Positions 10,400 through 21,722 of a DNA stretch of 64,000 nt are shown one piece after another. The stretch's first letter is position 1; the number at the start of each line of letters is the position of its first letter. The stretch is from Euphorbia lathyris (Eukaryota; Streptophyta; Magnoliopsida; Malpighiales; Euphorbiaceae): positions 31,746,531 through 31,810,530 of the forward strand of contig NC_088910.1 of NCBI RefSeq assembly GCF_963576675.1, written 5' to 3'. The notes under the pieces were generated by a model. That model saw nothing but the letters and a program-made list of their open reading frames with translations. It did not search any database and was not told where the DNA came from. The translations under genes were made by a program, and so were the position numbers.

Positions 10400-11103
10400 T
10401 GTTATGGGTCCCGCCCATATTTAAGGTCCATTTAATATTAATTTTGGCTTCTTTGAGAAGCTAGGTTAATATGTATTTAAGTGAATTAATTATCATTTAT
10501 TGAGACAAGTGAAGGAAGAAGAAAAGACACACACAAAAGAGATTTTCGGATTTGGCCTTTCTCTCTTTAGGTCAGCTTACGTTTTTGTCGATTCCTGAAG
10601 ATTGAACCGTCGGATCGTCACGATTTTTGGACAGGAGCTTCTAGACATATTGTTCCTTGTTCTCACCGTTGGGATTGCCGTTCGGAGGTCGGGAAGGTCT
10701 GTTCGGAGTTGGGGCAGATTGTAGACTGATTTCTTCTCTTTCTTGGTATTTGTCTACTTCTTCAAATCTCTTATTGTTTCATGATTGTTGGTGGGTTATA
10801 AACCTTTTGTAAGACTTTATTGGGTTTGTTTTGCCCTCAATTTTATCATAATAAGAGAAGTAGGGTGGACTCCTCAAACGTCCCGTGGTTTTTACTCTTC
10901 ACACCGAAGAGGTTTTCCACGTATAAATCTTGTGTTGTTGATTGTGGTTTTGGATTTCCATTCTTATGGTTATAGTTGCTATTTTTGTTTGGACTTGGGT
11001 TGTGCTTTGGTTGATTGTTTGTTAGATTGATCCTTGTGGTGTTGTTATTGGTATTCCGCGTATTTGATTGTTGTTATTGGTAACCCATCTTTTGGGTCCT
11101 TCA
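10400..11103 (+). repeat. 5' LTR of the copia element
   Basis: Begins TGTTATGGGTCCCGCC and ends GGGTCCTTCA. It is the same length as the 3' LTR and about 99% identical to it by eye. An 81-codon frame inside (10785-11030) is repeated in the 3' LTR and is only a chance frame in the LTR. Confidence 0.95.
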
Positions 11104-11105
11104 AT

Positions 11106-11117
11106 TGGTATCAAGGG
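11106..11117 (+). promoter_or_regulatory. Primer-binding site (initiator tRNA-Met type)
   Basis: TGGTATCAAGGG lies two bases after the 5' LTR. It agrees with the common plant copia site TGGTATCAGAGC over the first eight bases and then diverges, so priming by initiator tRNA-Met is likely but the site is imperfect. Confidence 0.7.
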
Positions 11118-11140
11118 AAGGTTAATTTTTGAAGTTAGCT

Positions 11141-14100
11141 ATGGAGTCTAATAGCAGTAATAGTTCCATGGTTAAATTGACATCAACCAATTATTCTATA
11201 TGGAGACCTATGATGGAAGATTTGTTATTTTGCAAAGATTTGTATGACCAATTGATGCAGAAACCAAAGAGGATGGTAGTTTGTCCAAACCAGTCAAACC
11301 AGAAACATTGGAAGATAGAGAATGGGAAAAGTTGAAAAGAAAGACTTTGGGGACTATCAGACAATGGGTTGATATTAGCATTTTCAACCATGTTTCTCAA
11401 GAGTCTGACCCATATGATCTGTGGAAGAAATTAGAAGGTCTTTATGAAAGAAAGACTGCTCATAATAAGACTTCTTTGATTAAGAGGCTTGTTAATTTGA
11501 AGTTGAAAAGTGGGAAGTCAGTTTCTGAGCATCTTAGTGATTTTCAAGATATAATCAACAAACTTACCACTATGAAGATTATTCTTGATGATGAGTTGCA
11601 GGCTTTATTTCTATTGAGTTCATTGCCAGATAGTTGGGAAACTCTTGTTGTGACTATTAGTAACTCTGCTCCTGATGGTGTACTTTCTTTGGATGTGATT
11701 AAAGAGAGTATGTTTAATGAAGAGATAAGAAGAAAGGAGATGGGAGTTGATAATTCACAAGCTCTTGTTGTTGAGAACAGAGGTAGAGGCAAGAGTAGAG
11801 GTCCAAAGAGGCATGGTAACTCAAGAGGTAGGTCTAAGTCCAGAGATGGGAAAGAGCCTATGGTATGTCATCACTGCAACAAACCGGGTCACATAAAGAA
11901 ATATTGCTACCGTTGGAAAAGAGAACAAGGCAAGAAGCAAGATTCTCAGAAGGAGGGAGATGATAAAAATACTGCAGCTGTCACTTCTAAAAGTGATGAT
12001 GGTGTTTCTTTGATTTGTGCAACTAGTGAGTGTCATCATGTTGATGGTTCAGGCACAGAGTGGCTTGTTGATACAGGAGCTTCCTATCATTGTGTTCCTA
12101 GAAGGGAATACTTCTTGAACTACAAAGCAGGAGATTTTGGTAGTGTCAAGATGGGAAATCAGAGTTCGGCAAGCATTGTTGGCATGGGTGATATTCGGGT
12201 GAAGACAAGTGTTGGGTGCATGCTTATATTGAAGAATGTGCGCCATATTCCCGATATACGCCTTAACTTGTTGTCTGCAAATGTTCTTGATCTAGAAGGA
12301 TTCAGACATACCTTTGGAGATGGCAAATGGAGATTGTCCAAGGGTTCATTGACAGTTGCTCGAGGTGATTTGTGTTGTTCTTTGTATAAAACATACTTGA
12401 ATGTATGTTCTGGTGAGCTAAATGCAGTTGAAGAAAAGAACTCTCCTAATTTGTGGCATAGAAGATTGGGACACATGACAGATAAAGGGTTAAAACTTTT
12501 GGCAGGTAAATCTCTTATTCCTGTTGATAAATCTGTTTCTTTTGACCCTTGTGATTATTGCTTAGCAGGAAAGCAACATAGAGCTTCCTTTTCTAAGAAG
12601 TCTACAAAGAAGGAAGGAAAGTTGGAGTTGATACACTCCGATGTCTGTGGTCCTTTAGAGGTGGAGTCTCTTGGTGGCAGTAAATATTTTGTCACTTTTA
12701 TTGATGATGCTACTCGGAGAACTTGGGTTTACATGTTGAAGACAAAGAGTGAAGTGTTTGAAACTTTCAAGAAGTTTCACGTCATGGTAGAAAGGGAGAC
12801 AGAAAGAAAATTGAAGTGTCTTCGACCTGACAATGGTGGTGAGTACACTTCTAAAGAATTTGAGAATTATTGCTCACACCATGGAATTAGACATGTAAAA
12901 ACTGTGCCCGGCACCCCTCAACATAATGGTGTAGAAGAGAGAATGAACAGAACAATTGTGGAGAAAGTGAGATGTATGCTTAGAATGTCTAATCTTCCAA
13001 AGACATTTTGGGCTGAAGCTGTTAATACTTCAGTGTACTTGATCAATCGTTCACCATCAATTCCTCTTGGCCTTGAGATACCCGAGAGAGTATGGAAGGG
13101 TAGAGATCCTACTTATTCACATTTGAGAGTCTTTGGATGCAAGGCATACATGCATGTGCCGAAAGAACAGAGATCAAAGCTTGATTCCAAGACTAATCCT
13201 TGTGTATTCGTTGGCTATGGTGATGAGGAGTATGGTTTTAGACTCTATAATCCAGAGAAGAAGAAAGTGGTGAGAAGCAGAGATGTAGTATTCTTTGAGC
13301 ACGAGATGGGCTCAGAACTTCTGAGTACAAGGTACACTTCTACTCCAGATTTGTCTTTTGATATTACTGATACTTCTTCTGTTTCTATTCCTATTCCTGT
13401 TGAGCAGCCAACAAATGAGAATGTTGAAGCAACACTTGATGGTGTTGAGGAGGTACAACCAAATGAAGATGGTGATGCACCAGAATTTGATAATGATGGT
13501 GATGGTGTACCAGAATTTGATGATGTTCCACATGATGATCAGAATGATATAGAGGATGTTCATGAGCAGGGGGAGCAGCCAGCTCCTTTGGTGGAAGAAG
13601 CACCGGTTCGAAGGTCAACTAGAGAAAGAAAACCTTCTACAAAATATCCAAGCTTAGAGTTTGTTCTTGTCACTGATGAGGGGGAGCCAGAGAACTTTGA
13701 AGAAGTGTTGTCTAGTAAAGACAAAAATCTTTGGCTTGATGCTATGAAGGAAGAGATGGATTCCTTGAAAAAGAATGAGACATATGTGCTTGTGAAGCCT
13801 CCTAAAGGCAAGAAGGTCTTGAAAAACAGATGGGTTTTCAAGAACAAGAAAGATGGTGACAAGATAGTGAAGCGCAAAGCCAGATTGGTGGTAAAGGGTT
13901 GCAATCAGAAGAAGGGCATTGATTTTGATGAGATCTTCTCTCCTGTTGTCAAGATGACATCTATAAGAACCATTTTGGGTTTAACTGCAAGTCTTGATTT
14001 GGAGTTGGAGCAGCTTGATGTGAAAACTGCTTTCTTACATGGTGATTTGCATGAGGAGATATATATGGAGCAACCTGAAGGGTTTAAAGAGAAGGGAAAA

Positions 14101-15243
14101 GAAAAGCTTGTTTGCAAGTTGAAGAAGAGTCTTTATGGGCTCAAACAGGCACCAAGGCAATGGTATCGGAAGTTTGATTCTTTTATGACAAAAAATGGTT
14201 ATAATAGAACTTCAGCAGATCCTTGTGTGTATTTTAGAAATTTCCCTGGAGGTAAATTTATTATCCTTCTTTTATATGTGGATGATATGTTGATAGTTGG
14301 ACAAGATGCAGGGATGATTTCCAACTTGAAGAAGGATTTGTCCAAGTCATTTGACATGAAAGACTTGGGTCCAGCTAAGCAGATCTTAGGCATGGAGATA
14401 GTTCATGATAGAAAAGCTGGAAAGTTGTGGCTATCACAAGAAAAGTATATTGAACGTGTGCTTGAAAGGTTCAATATGAAGAATGCCAAGCCTGTTAGTC
14501 AACCTTTAGCAGCTCACTTCAAGTTGAGTAATAAAGCTTGTCCTAAGTCAGATGAAGAAAAAGAAAGTATGTCTTCTGTTCCATATTCATCTGATGTTGG
14601 TTCTTTGATGTATGCTATGGTTTGTACTAGACCATATATTGCACAGGCTGTTGGTTTGGTGAGTAGATACTTATCTAATCCGGGTAAGGTTCATTGGGAA
14701 GCTGTTAAGTGGATTTTCAGATATTTGCGTGGTACTTCCAAATTGAGTTTGTGTTATGGAGGTGGCAAACCGATTCTTGAGGGATATACAGATGCAGACA
14801 TGGCTGGTGATCTTGATAATAGAAAGTCTACCTCAGGTTATGTGTTTACATTTTCAGGGGGAGCCATTTCATGGCAATCCAAGCTACAAAAGTGTGTAGC
14901 ATTGTCCACTACTGAGGCAGAGTATATAGCAGCTGTGGAAGCGTGTAAAGAGATGATTTGGTTGAAGAGGTTTCTTCAAGAGTTGGGTTTGAAGCAATGT
15001 GAGTATGTGACATTCTGTGACAGTCAGAGTGCTATGGACTTGAGCAAGAATGTCATGTATCATGCTCGTACCAAGCACATTGATATCAGATATCATTGGT
15101 TGCGGAATGTGATTGAAGAGAAAGAATTGCTGTTAAAGAAAGTCCACACAGATAAAAATGCAGCAGACATGTTAACCAAGGTGGTTCCTGGAAGCAAGCT
15201 TGAGCTTTGTAATAAGCTTTCCGGGATGAGATTCAAACGTTGA
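11141..15243 (+). CDS. Copia gag-pol polyprotein, interrupted by one frameshift
   Basis: Translation probably began at ATG 11141 (MESNSSNSSMVKLTSTNYSI), the usual copia Gag start. That frame runs out of register near 11245-11250; gag resumes in another frame that is open from 11248 and stays open to TGA 15241-15243 (1320 codons from the first in-frame ATG, 11281). Numbering from that ATG: zinc knuckle C196-X2-C-X4-H-X4-C209; protease DTGA at 264-267; integrase HHCC (H393, H398, C424, C427) and D454, D517, E553 with the D-X35-E spacing; reverse transcriptase YVDD at 999-1002; RNase H with D1171 in YTDAD and a TEAEY motif near 1211. All visible catalytic residues are intact. The frameshift separates the first 36 or so Gag residues from the rest, so the full product is not made unless the ribosome shifts frame or starts internally. 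A sequencing error is the other explanation. Confidence 0.93.
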
Positions 15244-15277
15244 AGAATTTGAGTTTTTCTTCTCTCCGTGATGGGCT

Positions 15278-15288
15278 GGAGGGGGAGA
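15278..15288 (+). promoter_or_regulatory. Polypurine tract of the copia element
   Basis: GGAGGGGGAGA lies one base before the 3' LTR and is the expected plus-strand primer site. Confidence 0.85.
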
Positions 15289-15289
15289 T

Positions 15290-15993
15290 TGTTATGGGTC
15301 CCGCCCATATTTAAGGTCCATTTAATAATAATTTTGGCTTCTTTGAGAAGCTAGGTTAATATGTATTTAAGTGAATTAATTATCATTTATTGAGACAAGT
15401 GAAGGAAGAAGAAAAGACACACACAAAAGAGATTTTCGGATTTGGCCTTTCTCTCTTTAGGTCAGCTCACGTTTTTGTCGATTTCCGAAGATTGAACCGT
15501 CGGATCGTCACGATTTTTGGACAGGAGCTTCTAGACATATTGTTCCTTGTTCTCACCATTGGGATTGCCGTTCGGAGGTCGGGAAGGTCTGTTCGGAGTT
15601 GGGGCAGATTGTAGACTGATTTCTTCTCTTTCTTGGTATTTGTCTACTTCTTCAAATCTCTTATTGTTTCATGATTGTTGGTGGGTTATAAACCTTTTGT
15701 AAGACTTTATTGGGTTTGTTTTGCCCTCAATTTTATCATAATAAGAGAAGTAGGGTGGACTCCTCAAACGTCCCGTGGTTTTTACTCTTCACACCGAAGA
15801 GGTTTTCCACGTATAAATCTTGTGTTGTTGATTGTAGTTTTGGATTTCCATTCTTATGGTTATAGTTGCTATTTTTGTTTGGACTTGGGTTGTGCTTTGG
15901 TTGATTGTTTGTTAGATTGATCCTTGTGGTGTTGTTATTGGTATTCCGCGTATTTGATTGTTGTTATTGGTAACCCATCTTTTGGGTCCTTCA
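15290..15993 (+). repeat. 3' LTR of the copia element
   Basis: The 704-bp partner of the 5' LTR, with the same TG...CA ends, followed directly by the CATAC target duplication. Confidence 0.95.
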
Positions 15994-16002
15994 CATACAA
16001 AT

Positions 16003-16400
16003 GTATTGTCCGCTTTAGTTAATACTGTGTAAATATTATCTATTTTGGCCCAAATCCAACACTTTGGACTTTACGACATTGAAACGCGTTTACATGTATT
16101 GGATTTCAACTTTATTAATTAGCGTCAATTACCCTCCTACTATTTTATATGTGGGATTCATTTTATTTCGGCCTCATCATCCCTTAATGATGTTCTTGTT
16201 TAGACCTTCTACCCCGACATCACGAACTTCGGTCTGGATCGTTATCAGTAGGAGACATACAGGTGTTGGTGTACCTCCAGCTGTTGAGTACCACCCTTTG
16301 TAAGAGTGGTTCTGTACATGTCTACTCCTCACTCCATCTTCATATGCGGGTTTTTGCTTGCACTTTTATAAATTATGATTGTGAGATTGTGCATCTTTTC
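16003..16400. repeat. Fragment of a dispersed plant repeat
   Basis: On the minus strand the left part reads AACGCGTTTCAATGTCG, then GGGCCAAAATAGATAATAT and AAAGCGGACAATAC. Motifs of the ACGCGTTTTAAAACC ... GGGCCAAAGCGGACAATA type recur in a dispersed repeat of dicot genomes. Ends and duplication are not resolved. The copia element inserted at or next to its edge. Confidence 0.4.
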
Positions 16401-16866
16401 CCCCATAGCCTGGGCCAAAAGAGTTGTTTTGACTTATAAAAAATTAAACACAACTTATGTTCTAATAATCCAGTCTAGAATGGTTGACGTTAAGGTAGAA
16501 AGCAGGAGACATTAAGGTAGAAAGCCCGAGTAAGAAGCGATTCTAAAAAAGGATAATGAGAGTTGGAATAAATTGAAACTCACGTTGGAAATTGAAAGAG
16601 CGATCGAAACTTATTAGTAAGATATATTTCTTATAAATGCATATACATTTTAAAACCTGTGAGATCTAAAGTATTGAATATAGTTAAAGCGGATAAAATT
16701 TATATGATATTATGTCAGATTGTTTCTTATAAGTAACGAGTCGTGTATTAGCATTTCAAGTAGTAAAATGCTCACTTTAACAATATGTTTAAGTCAAACT
16801 TACTTCACAATTTTTTAGGTCTACATGCCAACTGACTGTGAACTTTAAAAATGTTCTATTGATTGT
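16401..16866. other. Intergenic DNA, nothing recognised
   Basis: A short direct duplication occurs near 16490-16525 (TTAAGGTAGAAAGC twice). No gene or intact transposon was seen. Confidence 0.4.
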
Positions 16867-17249
16867 GGCTCTGTTTGGTAAAGAGCGTTTTGGGATAAAA
16901 AGAGCGGTTTTGACCAACTTTAGAGGTTTGACCACTAAAACCGCTAATTGGAGTGTTTGGTGGAGAGAAGTTTGGGAGAGAGTTTTGGGATGAAAACGCT
17001 AATTTAGAAAAAGCTCTTAAAAAGAGCTTTTTCAATTAGCGTTTTGCAATATTAAAATTAATGGACTTCTTTAACCCTAATAGATAGACTCACTCTTCTC
17101 CTGCGCCAAAATTAATGTCCTTATTCGTCTTTTTTCACAAACCGCTATTATTAATCAGCCAATTTTTACCAAACAGATTTACACAAATAGCTAATCAAAT
17201 CAGCTAGTCAAATCAGCTAACAGCTAACAGCTAATTTCCAAACAGGGCC
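16867..17249. mobile_element. MITE, 383 bp (copy 1 of a two-copy family here)
   Basis: Starts GGCTCTGTTTGGTAAAGAGC and ends CCAAACAGGGCC, a 12-bp terminal inverted repeat with one mismatch. In the middle, AAAAAGCTCTT pairs with AAGAGCTTTTT and the flanking CGCTAATTTAG/CAATTAGCG extend the hairpin. The right part repeats CAAATCAGCTA and AACAGCTA motifs. A close copy lies at 33380-33788. The target duplication is not clear, so the superfamily is left open. Confidence 0.75.
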
Positions 17250-18020
17250 TCTATATACTTATTTAAAATGACTAACTGATCCTTTAAAATGTATATATTA
17301 GTTTTCTAAACTTTCTTAAAGTGATTTATTAGTTCTTTAAACTTACTTAAAGTGAACACTTCGCCACGAAGGGTCAATAGAATATTTTTAAAAATTTAGG
17401 GGAAAGGATGTATTAAAACATTTTTTTAAGGTTAATTTATGTACGTTCTTATATAATGTCGCAAATTTATATCTTGTCCAAAAGAAAATAAAGTGCGAAA
17501 AATAAAAAATGATGGCGTGAGAAAAAGGAAATTTGATGTATCCTGAGTAATTTGAAAAATAGGTAGAAGAAAATAATATTCGAAAATGAAAATGGAGGTA
17601 GAGGGAATTTGAATTCATATTAATATGAGGAGGATTCACATGCTTAGATTTGTCTTCATTTGTGCATAATTCAGCTGTTGCCTTCGCTTCCCTCCCGCCT
17701 CCGGCAAACTGCAAAACACCACCGTCAAATTCAATCAGATCAATCAACGGTCTTCTTCTCCGTTCATCTTTCCTTCTCTAACATTTCCCTTTCTCACTCT
17801 GTCTCACCCAAATTTCAAGTTTTCAAATAATGAATCTCGGGTTCCACATCCCCCACAAAGTTCAATTCCAACTTCATCTTCTTGTCCTCTCCCTCACACT
17901 TCTCCATACAATAAATCATAAACTAATTAACTTTCACTAATCACCACATTTTCTATTTTGTCTCTCTCTACTGTACCCAGATCTTACTTCTTTCTTCTTA
18001 ACCTCCGCAAAACCATCATT
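17250..18020. other. Upstream region of the pseudokinase gene
   Basis: From about 17660 the sequence becomes pyrimidine-rich (repeated CTTCTTCTCC, TCTCACTCTGTCTCACC, TCTCTCTCTACTG), typical of a plant core promoter and 5' leader, and leads to the ATG at 18021. I see no unambiguous TATA box that I would mark. Confidence 0.45.
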
Positions 18021-20285
18021 ATGATGACCAAAAACCATATGCTCAAACTAATTCTTGGAGTTACTTCAGGTACTGTGTTTCTCAGTTTGATACTCCTCCT
18101 CGTTTTCTACATGAGAAGAAGGGCGAAAAATCGCCGTAATTGTGATGATACAGAAACCCCTGAGAAAATCAATGTAGATGAAGGAGAAACTCAGGATTTG
18201 GTTAAATTTCAAGGCGGAGAAGAACTCTCAATCACTGACATTCTCGATGCTCCTGGAGAGGTGATCGGAAAATCAAACTATGGTACCTTGTATAAGGCTT
18301 TTCTGCAGACGAGTAATTGTATCAGGCTGCTTAGGTTTTTGAGGCCAATTTGTACTGCTAGGGATAAAGAGTTCGTCGAGATTGTGCAGTTGTTGGGCTG
18401 TATTAGACACCCTAATTTGGTGCCTCTTTTAGGGTTTTATGCAGGGCCGAGAGGTGAAAAACTTCTTGTTTATCCCTTCTTCAGACGTGGTAATCTCGCT
18501 GAATTCATCAGAGGTAAGTGAGTTAGTTTTTCCTTGTTTTATATTTTCTGTTTGGCTGCTGAGAATATCTGGGAAAATCTTTCTATATATATAAATATTT
18601 TTTTGTCTTTAACTGTTGGCCTCTGTTGCTGTTAGACATCTGACTTTCCTGTTATTCCTCTGTTTTTCTGGATTCGATTTTTTTTTTGTTTTCTTCCACA
18701 AATATTGAAGCAATTTTAACAAACTCCTGGAATGGAAATGGAAGGAATAACTGAAATTTCAATCACATTTTTTATCCTTTGTGCTCATATACATGTGGTA
18801 ACTGTATTTTAAGTTGATCCTGAAACATATTTAGTTTCATTTTTCAATCTTTTCTCCAATGTTTCACATTTTAGCGAGCATTATCATACTGGTATTAAAG
18901 GATGATATTCAATGAAATGAGTTGTTCATGTTTTTTTTTTTTTGTTTCCTCTTGGAAGCAAAGCAGCATAGATCTTGAACAGCAAATGAAATATAAAAAT
19001 ATGAAGTCATCTTTCTTTCTTTTTCTGGCTTGGCCTTCTAATTTCTATGATGTTCATTAATTTCATTTGATCCTTTGTGGTGGTTGGAGCATTTAATTTC
19101 ATATGGATTTTTTGCCAGGATTCAGACTCAAAATATTGTCTTGCTTGCATTATTTAGATCTCTTATGGGGCAATTAGTCAACCATATTTTTGTTTTTTTC
19201 ACCCTTAATTAAATTATGTCGGCACATAGCTTCTGTCAGTTTTACCTTCCATTTCTCCTTGGAAAAAGAAGGATAACGACTTGTTGACCTTGCCAGTCTT
19301 TCATGATAGCTTTACCCTTTGCCTTCAATTATGATCAGTACTTCAATTTTTACACCAAACTAGTAGCTGTTACACAACTAAACTTGTCATTTTCCCTTTT
19401 TAGTTTCTTGAACTTATATTTGGATGTACTTAAACTTGTCAATTTTAGACATCCGTCACCCTTATATGCTTAGATGGGAGACTTCAAAATTCACATGACA
19501 CCGTCGAGTCGAATTTTTATCTAAACACATTCCATGTTATGTCAACAAATAAGAGTGCCGATGGTCCAAAATTGACAAGTTTAGGTGTATGATAGGTCCA
19601 AGTATAAGTTTATAGTGTCAAACGCAATAGATTCCTATACTTGAAAATTTTCAATCTCGAATATCAAATCTTGTTCTTTTATGTTTCAGAAGGAAATGCT
19701 GAGTCTCACAAATGGACCATCATATATAAGATATCTATTGGCATAGCAAAAGGGTTAGATCATCTTCATTCAGGATTACAGAAGCCTGTAGCTCATGGGA
19801 ATCTCAAGTCCAAAAACATACTGTTAGATCGTAGTTACCAACCATACATATCAGACTCCATCCTACATCTCCTCTTGAACCCCACTGCTGCTCAAGAAAT
19901 GCTTGAAGCTTCTGCTGCTGAGGGATACAAAGCTCCTGAACTTATCAAAATGAAAGAAGCCAATGAGCAGACAGATATATACAGCCTTGGAATAATCTTT
20001 CTCGAACTCCTTTCGGGGAAGGAATCAATCAACGAGAACCCGACTCTTGATGAGGATTTTCACCTCCCAACCTTCATGAGAAATGCTGTCCTTGATAGAA
20101 GAATCTCTGATTTATACCATCCGGACATACTTCTTAGTAGTAGGAACAACGATGAATCGCTAGTAGACGAGGAATGCATACTTAAATTCTTTCAGCTCGC
20201 AATGGCTTGTTGTTCGCCTTCGCCTTCTCTTAGACCGAACATTAAACAAGTAGTATGGAAGCTTGAAGAAATTGGAAAAAGATAA
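18021..20285 (+). CDS. Membrane-anchored receptor-like pseudokinase (TMKL1-like, no LRR ectodomain)
   Basis: Two exons, 18021-18513 and 19690-20285, joined across a GTAAGT...TTTCAG intron of 1176 bp in phase 1; 362 residues. The ATG at 18021 (MMTKNHMLKL) is chosen because the longer upstream frame has no ATG. A hydrophobic helix (about residues 10-31, LILGVTSGTVFLSLILLLVF) followed by RRRAKNRR predicts a single-pass protein with its kinase-like domain in the cytosol and almost nothing outside. The glycine-rich loop is partly kept (GKSNYGTLYKA, 83-93), but the beta-3 lysine is absent, HRD is replaced by HGN (200-202) and DFG by SDS (219-221); APE is retained. It should therefore be catalytically dead and act by binding other receptor kinases or their substrates. 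The LRR-III/TMKL1 group is the nearest recalled family, but those members normally have an LRR ectodomain, missing here. Either a distinct short lineage or a truncated gene whose LRR exons were lost upstream. Confidence 0.88.
19350..19640. repeat. TIR-element remnant in the pseudokinase intron
   Basis: Left segments TTGAACTTATATTTGGA and CTTAAACTTGTCAATTTTAG are mirrored on the right by CCAAAATTGACAAGTTTAGG and TCCAAGTATAAGTTTA. This is probably an old MULE-like element; its exact ends are not resolved. Confidence 0.45.
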
Positions 20286-21719
20286 CATCTTTTTGGTCTA
20301 ACCATCCGGTATCTTAGCCAGACGACACAGGCTAATCTAGATTTGAGCCGGGTAGGTCCTTTCGGGGAGGCATATGTCAACAATGATGACAATGACAAGA
20401 ATGGGTGCATGTGGGGGTAGAGCATACAATTGTGGAAACGGTGATGTAAACATTTGTGAAGAAGATTCCATATATGTTGGCATGCAGCTCTAAAGCCAAG
20501 GCTATGAGGTTCAACAATACAACAAAAATTGGGAGATTTGTCGGAGTTTTTGGGAGTTGTTTATTGCCAAAACGTATCAAGACCAAAAAAGTGAAGATCG
20601 TATATGGGCCCGCTCCATGTTCTATTCTCTGTTGTATTAGACACACAGCCATTTATCAACGACAGAAGTGTCATATTTCAGCCAAGTGACCCATTCAGAG
20701 AGACATGATATTTCAGCCATTTTGTTCTGGTTTTTGGTCTCAATGCTGACTGTACGAAAAGGTAAGTGTGGAATTCTAAAGAATCCAAGGGTATGTTCCT
20801 TTTATTTGGGCAATCTTGAAATTGTAAAAGATGTATATTATTGAACCACAATTAGGATGAAAAAGGAAAAAATGAATGATGAATTATTGCAGTGTTTATG
20901 TAATTAATTAGGGTGGTGTTTATAATTTTGTAAGAGTTGAGGTGGCAATGCAATGGGCTGAGGTTTGGTCCCAAGTGGAAGAAAGAGCATAAAGTTATGT
21001 GAGGTCTGCTTTGGTTTGCTTTATAATTATTGGCACTTTGTTTATTTTTTCACAGCTTTCATGTCATGGGCATGGGTGTGACCGACTCTTGGACCACTGA
21101 ACTGGACATAATTTAATTGGCAACGTGTGTCAAGTTATGAGCTGCGTTTGGATAGGATAGGACCATTAATGTAGGACAATGAGCTGCCTGGCTTTGCCCC
21201 TTAAGAATTCCAACCCCATCAAGGGCATCTTACATGATAACTCGAGGTCCAGCAGGAATAGTGTCTCACATAGCGTGTGAGACAAAAGCTGTATGAGGAT
21301 GATTGAGAAATTAATCCACACGGTGTGTCACCAGTGGAATTCAACTTTCTAATTCACACGGCGTGTGCCTGTGCTCACATGTCGTGTGACCTATTGAAGG
21401 GAGAGATTTGATCAAGGCTTCAACGAACTTGGCGGCTAAAGAACTTAGGCCACACGGTGTGTCACAACACCCACACCTCGCATGAGGTGACTTAGCCGGC
21501 GAGGAGAACAAGGGAACAGGGCTGTTAGAATTGTTGCTCTCTTGTTTTATTGTTTTGCCATTGGTTAATATCTTGCCATTTAGGTCTATTAATCTTTATG
21601 TCATTTAGCCACTTTATCTCATTTTACCCCTATCATTTCATTTATGTTTTGAAACCCTAGATAGGACATTAAAGTCTTTTACTCTTAAATTATGGGAAAT
21701 ATTTAAACCTCATTGTTTG
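20286..21719. other. Pseudokinase 3' flank and unassigned DNA
   Basis: The first 500 bp or so (with AATTGTAAAAGATGTATATTATTG near 20820) is likely 3' UTR and polyadenylation region. From about 21250 to 21490 there are several CACACGGTGTGTCA-type palindromic motifs, reminiscent of LTR retrotransposon DNA and possibly part of the gypsy relic downstream. No gene seen. Confidence 0.4.
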
Positions 21720-21722
21720 TAA

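Larger units (their letters stand above)
10400..15993 (+). mobile_element. Structurally complete Ty1/copia LTR retrotransposon, 5594 bp
   Basis: Two 704-bp LTRs, each beginning TG and ending CA, enclose a primer-binding site, one gag-pol frame and a polypurine tract. An exact 5-bp target duplication CATAC lies at 10395-10399 and 15994-15998. I count about six mismatches between the LTRs (for example near 10437, 10566, 10585, 10587 and 10659 against their partners), under 1%, so insertion is recent: roughly 0.3-0.6 million years with commonly used plant rates. Domain order protease-integrase-RT-RNase H is the copia order. One frameshift in gag makes this copy probably non-autonomous. Confidence 0.95.

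Noticed and set aside
10785..11030. 81-aa ORF, repeated identically at 15675-15920
   Set aside because: It lies inside both copies of the LTR and has no retrotransposon protein features.
13312..13904. Minus-strand ORFs of 75-114 aa
   Set aside because: They are antisense shadows of the copia polyprotein.
17388..17747. 119-aa minus-strand ORF upstream of the pseudokinase
   Set aside because: Low-complexity, Phe/Tyr-rich translation of AT-rich promoter DNA, with no family features.
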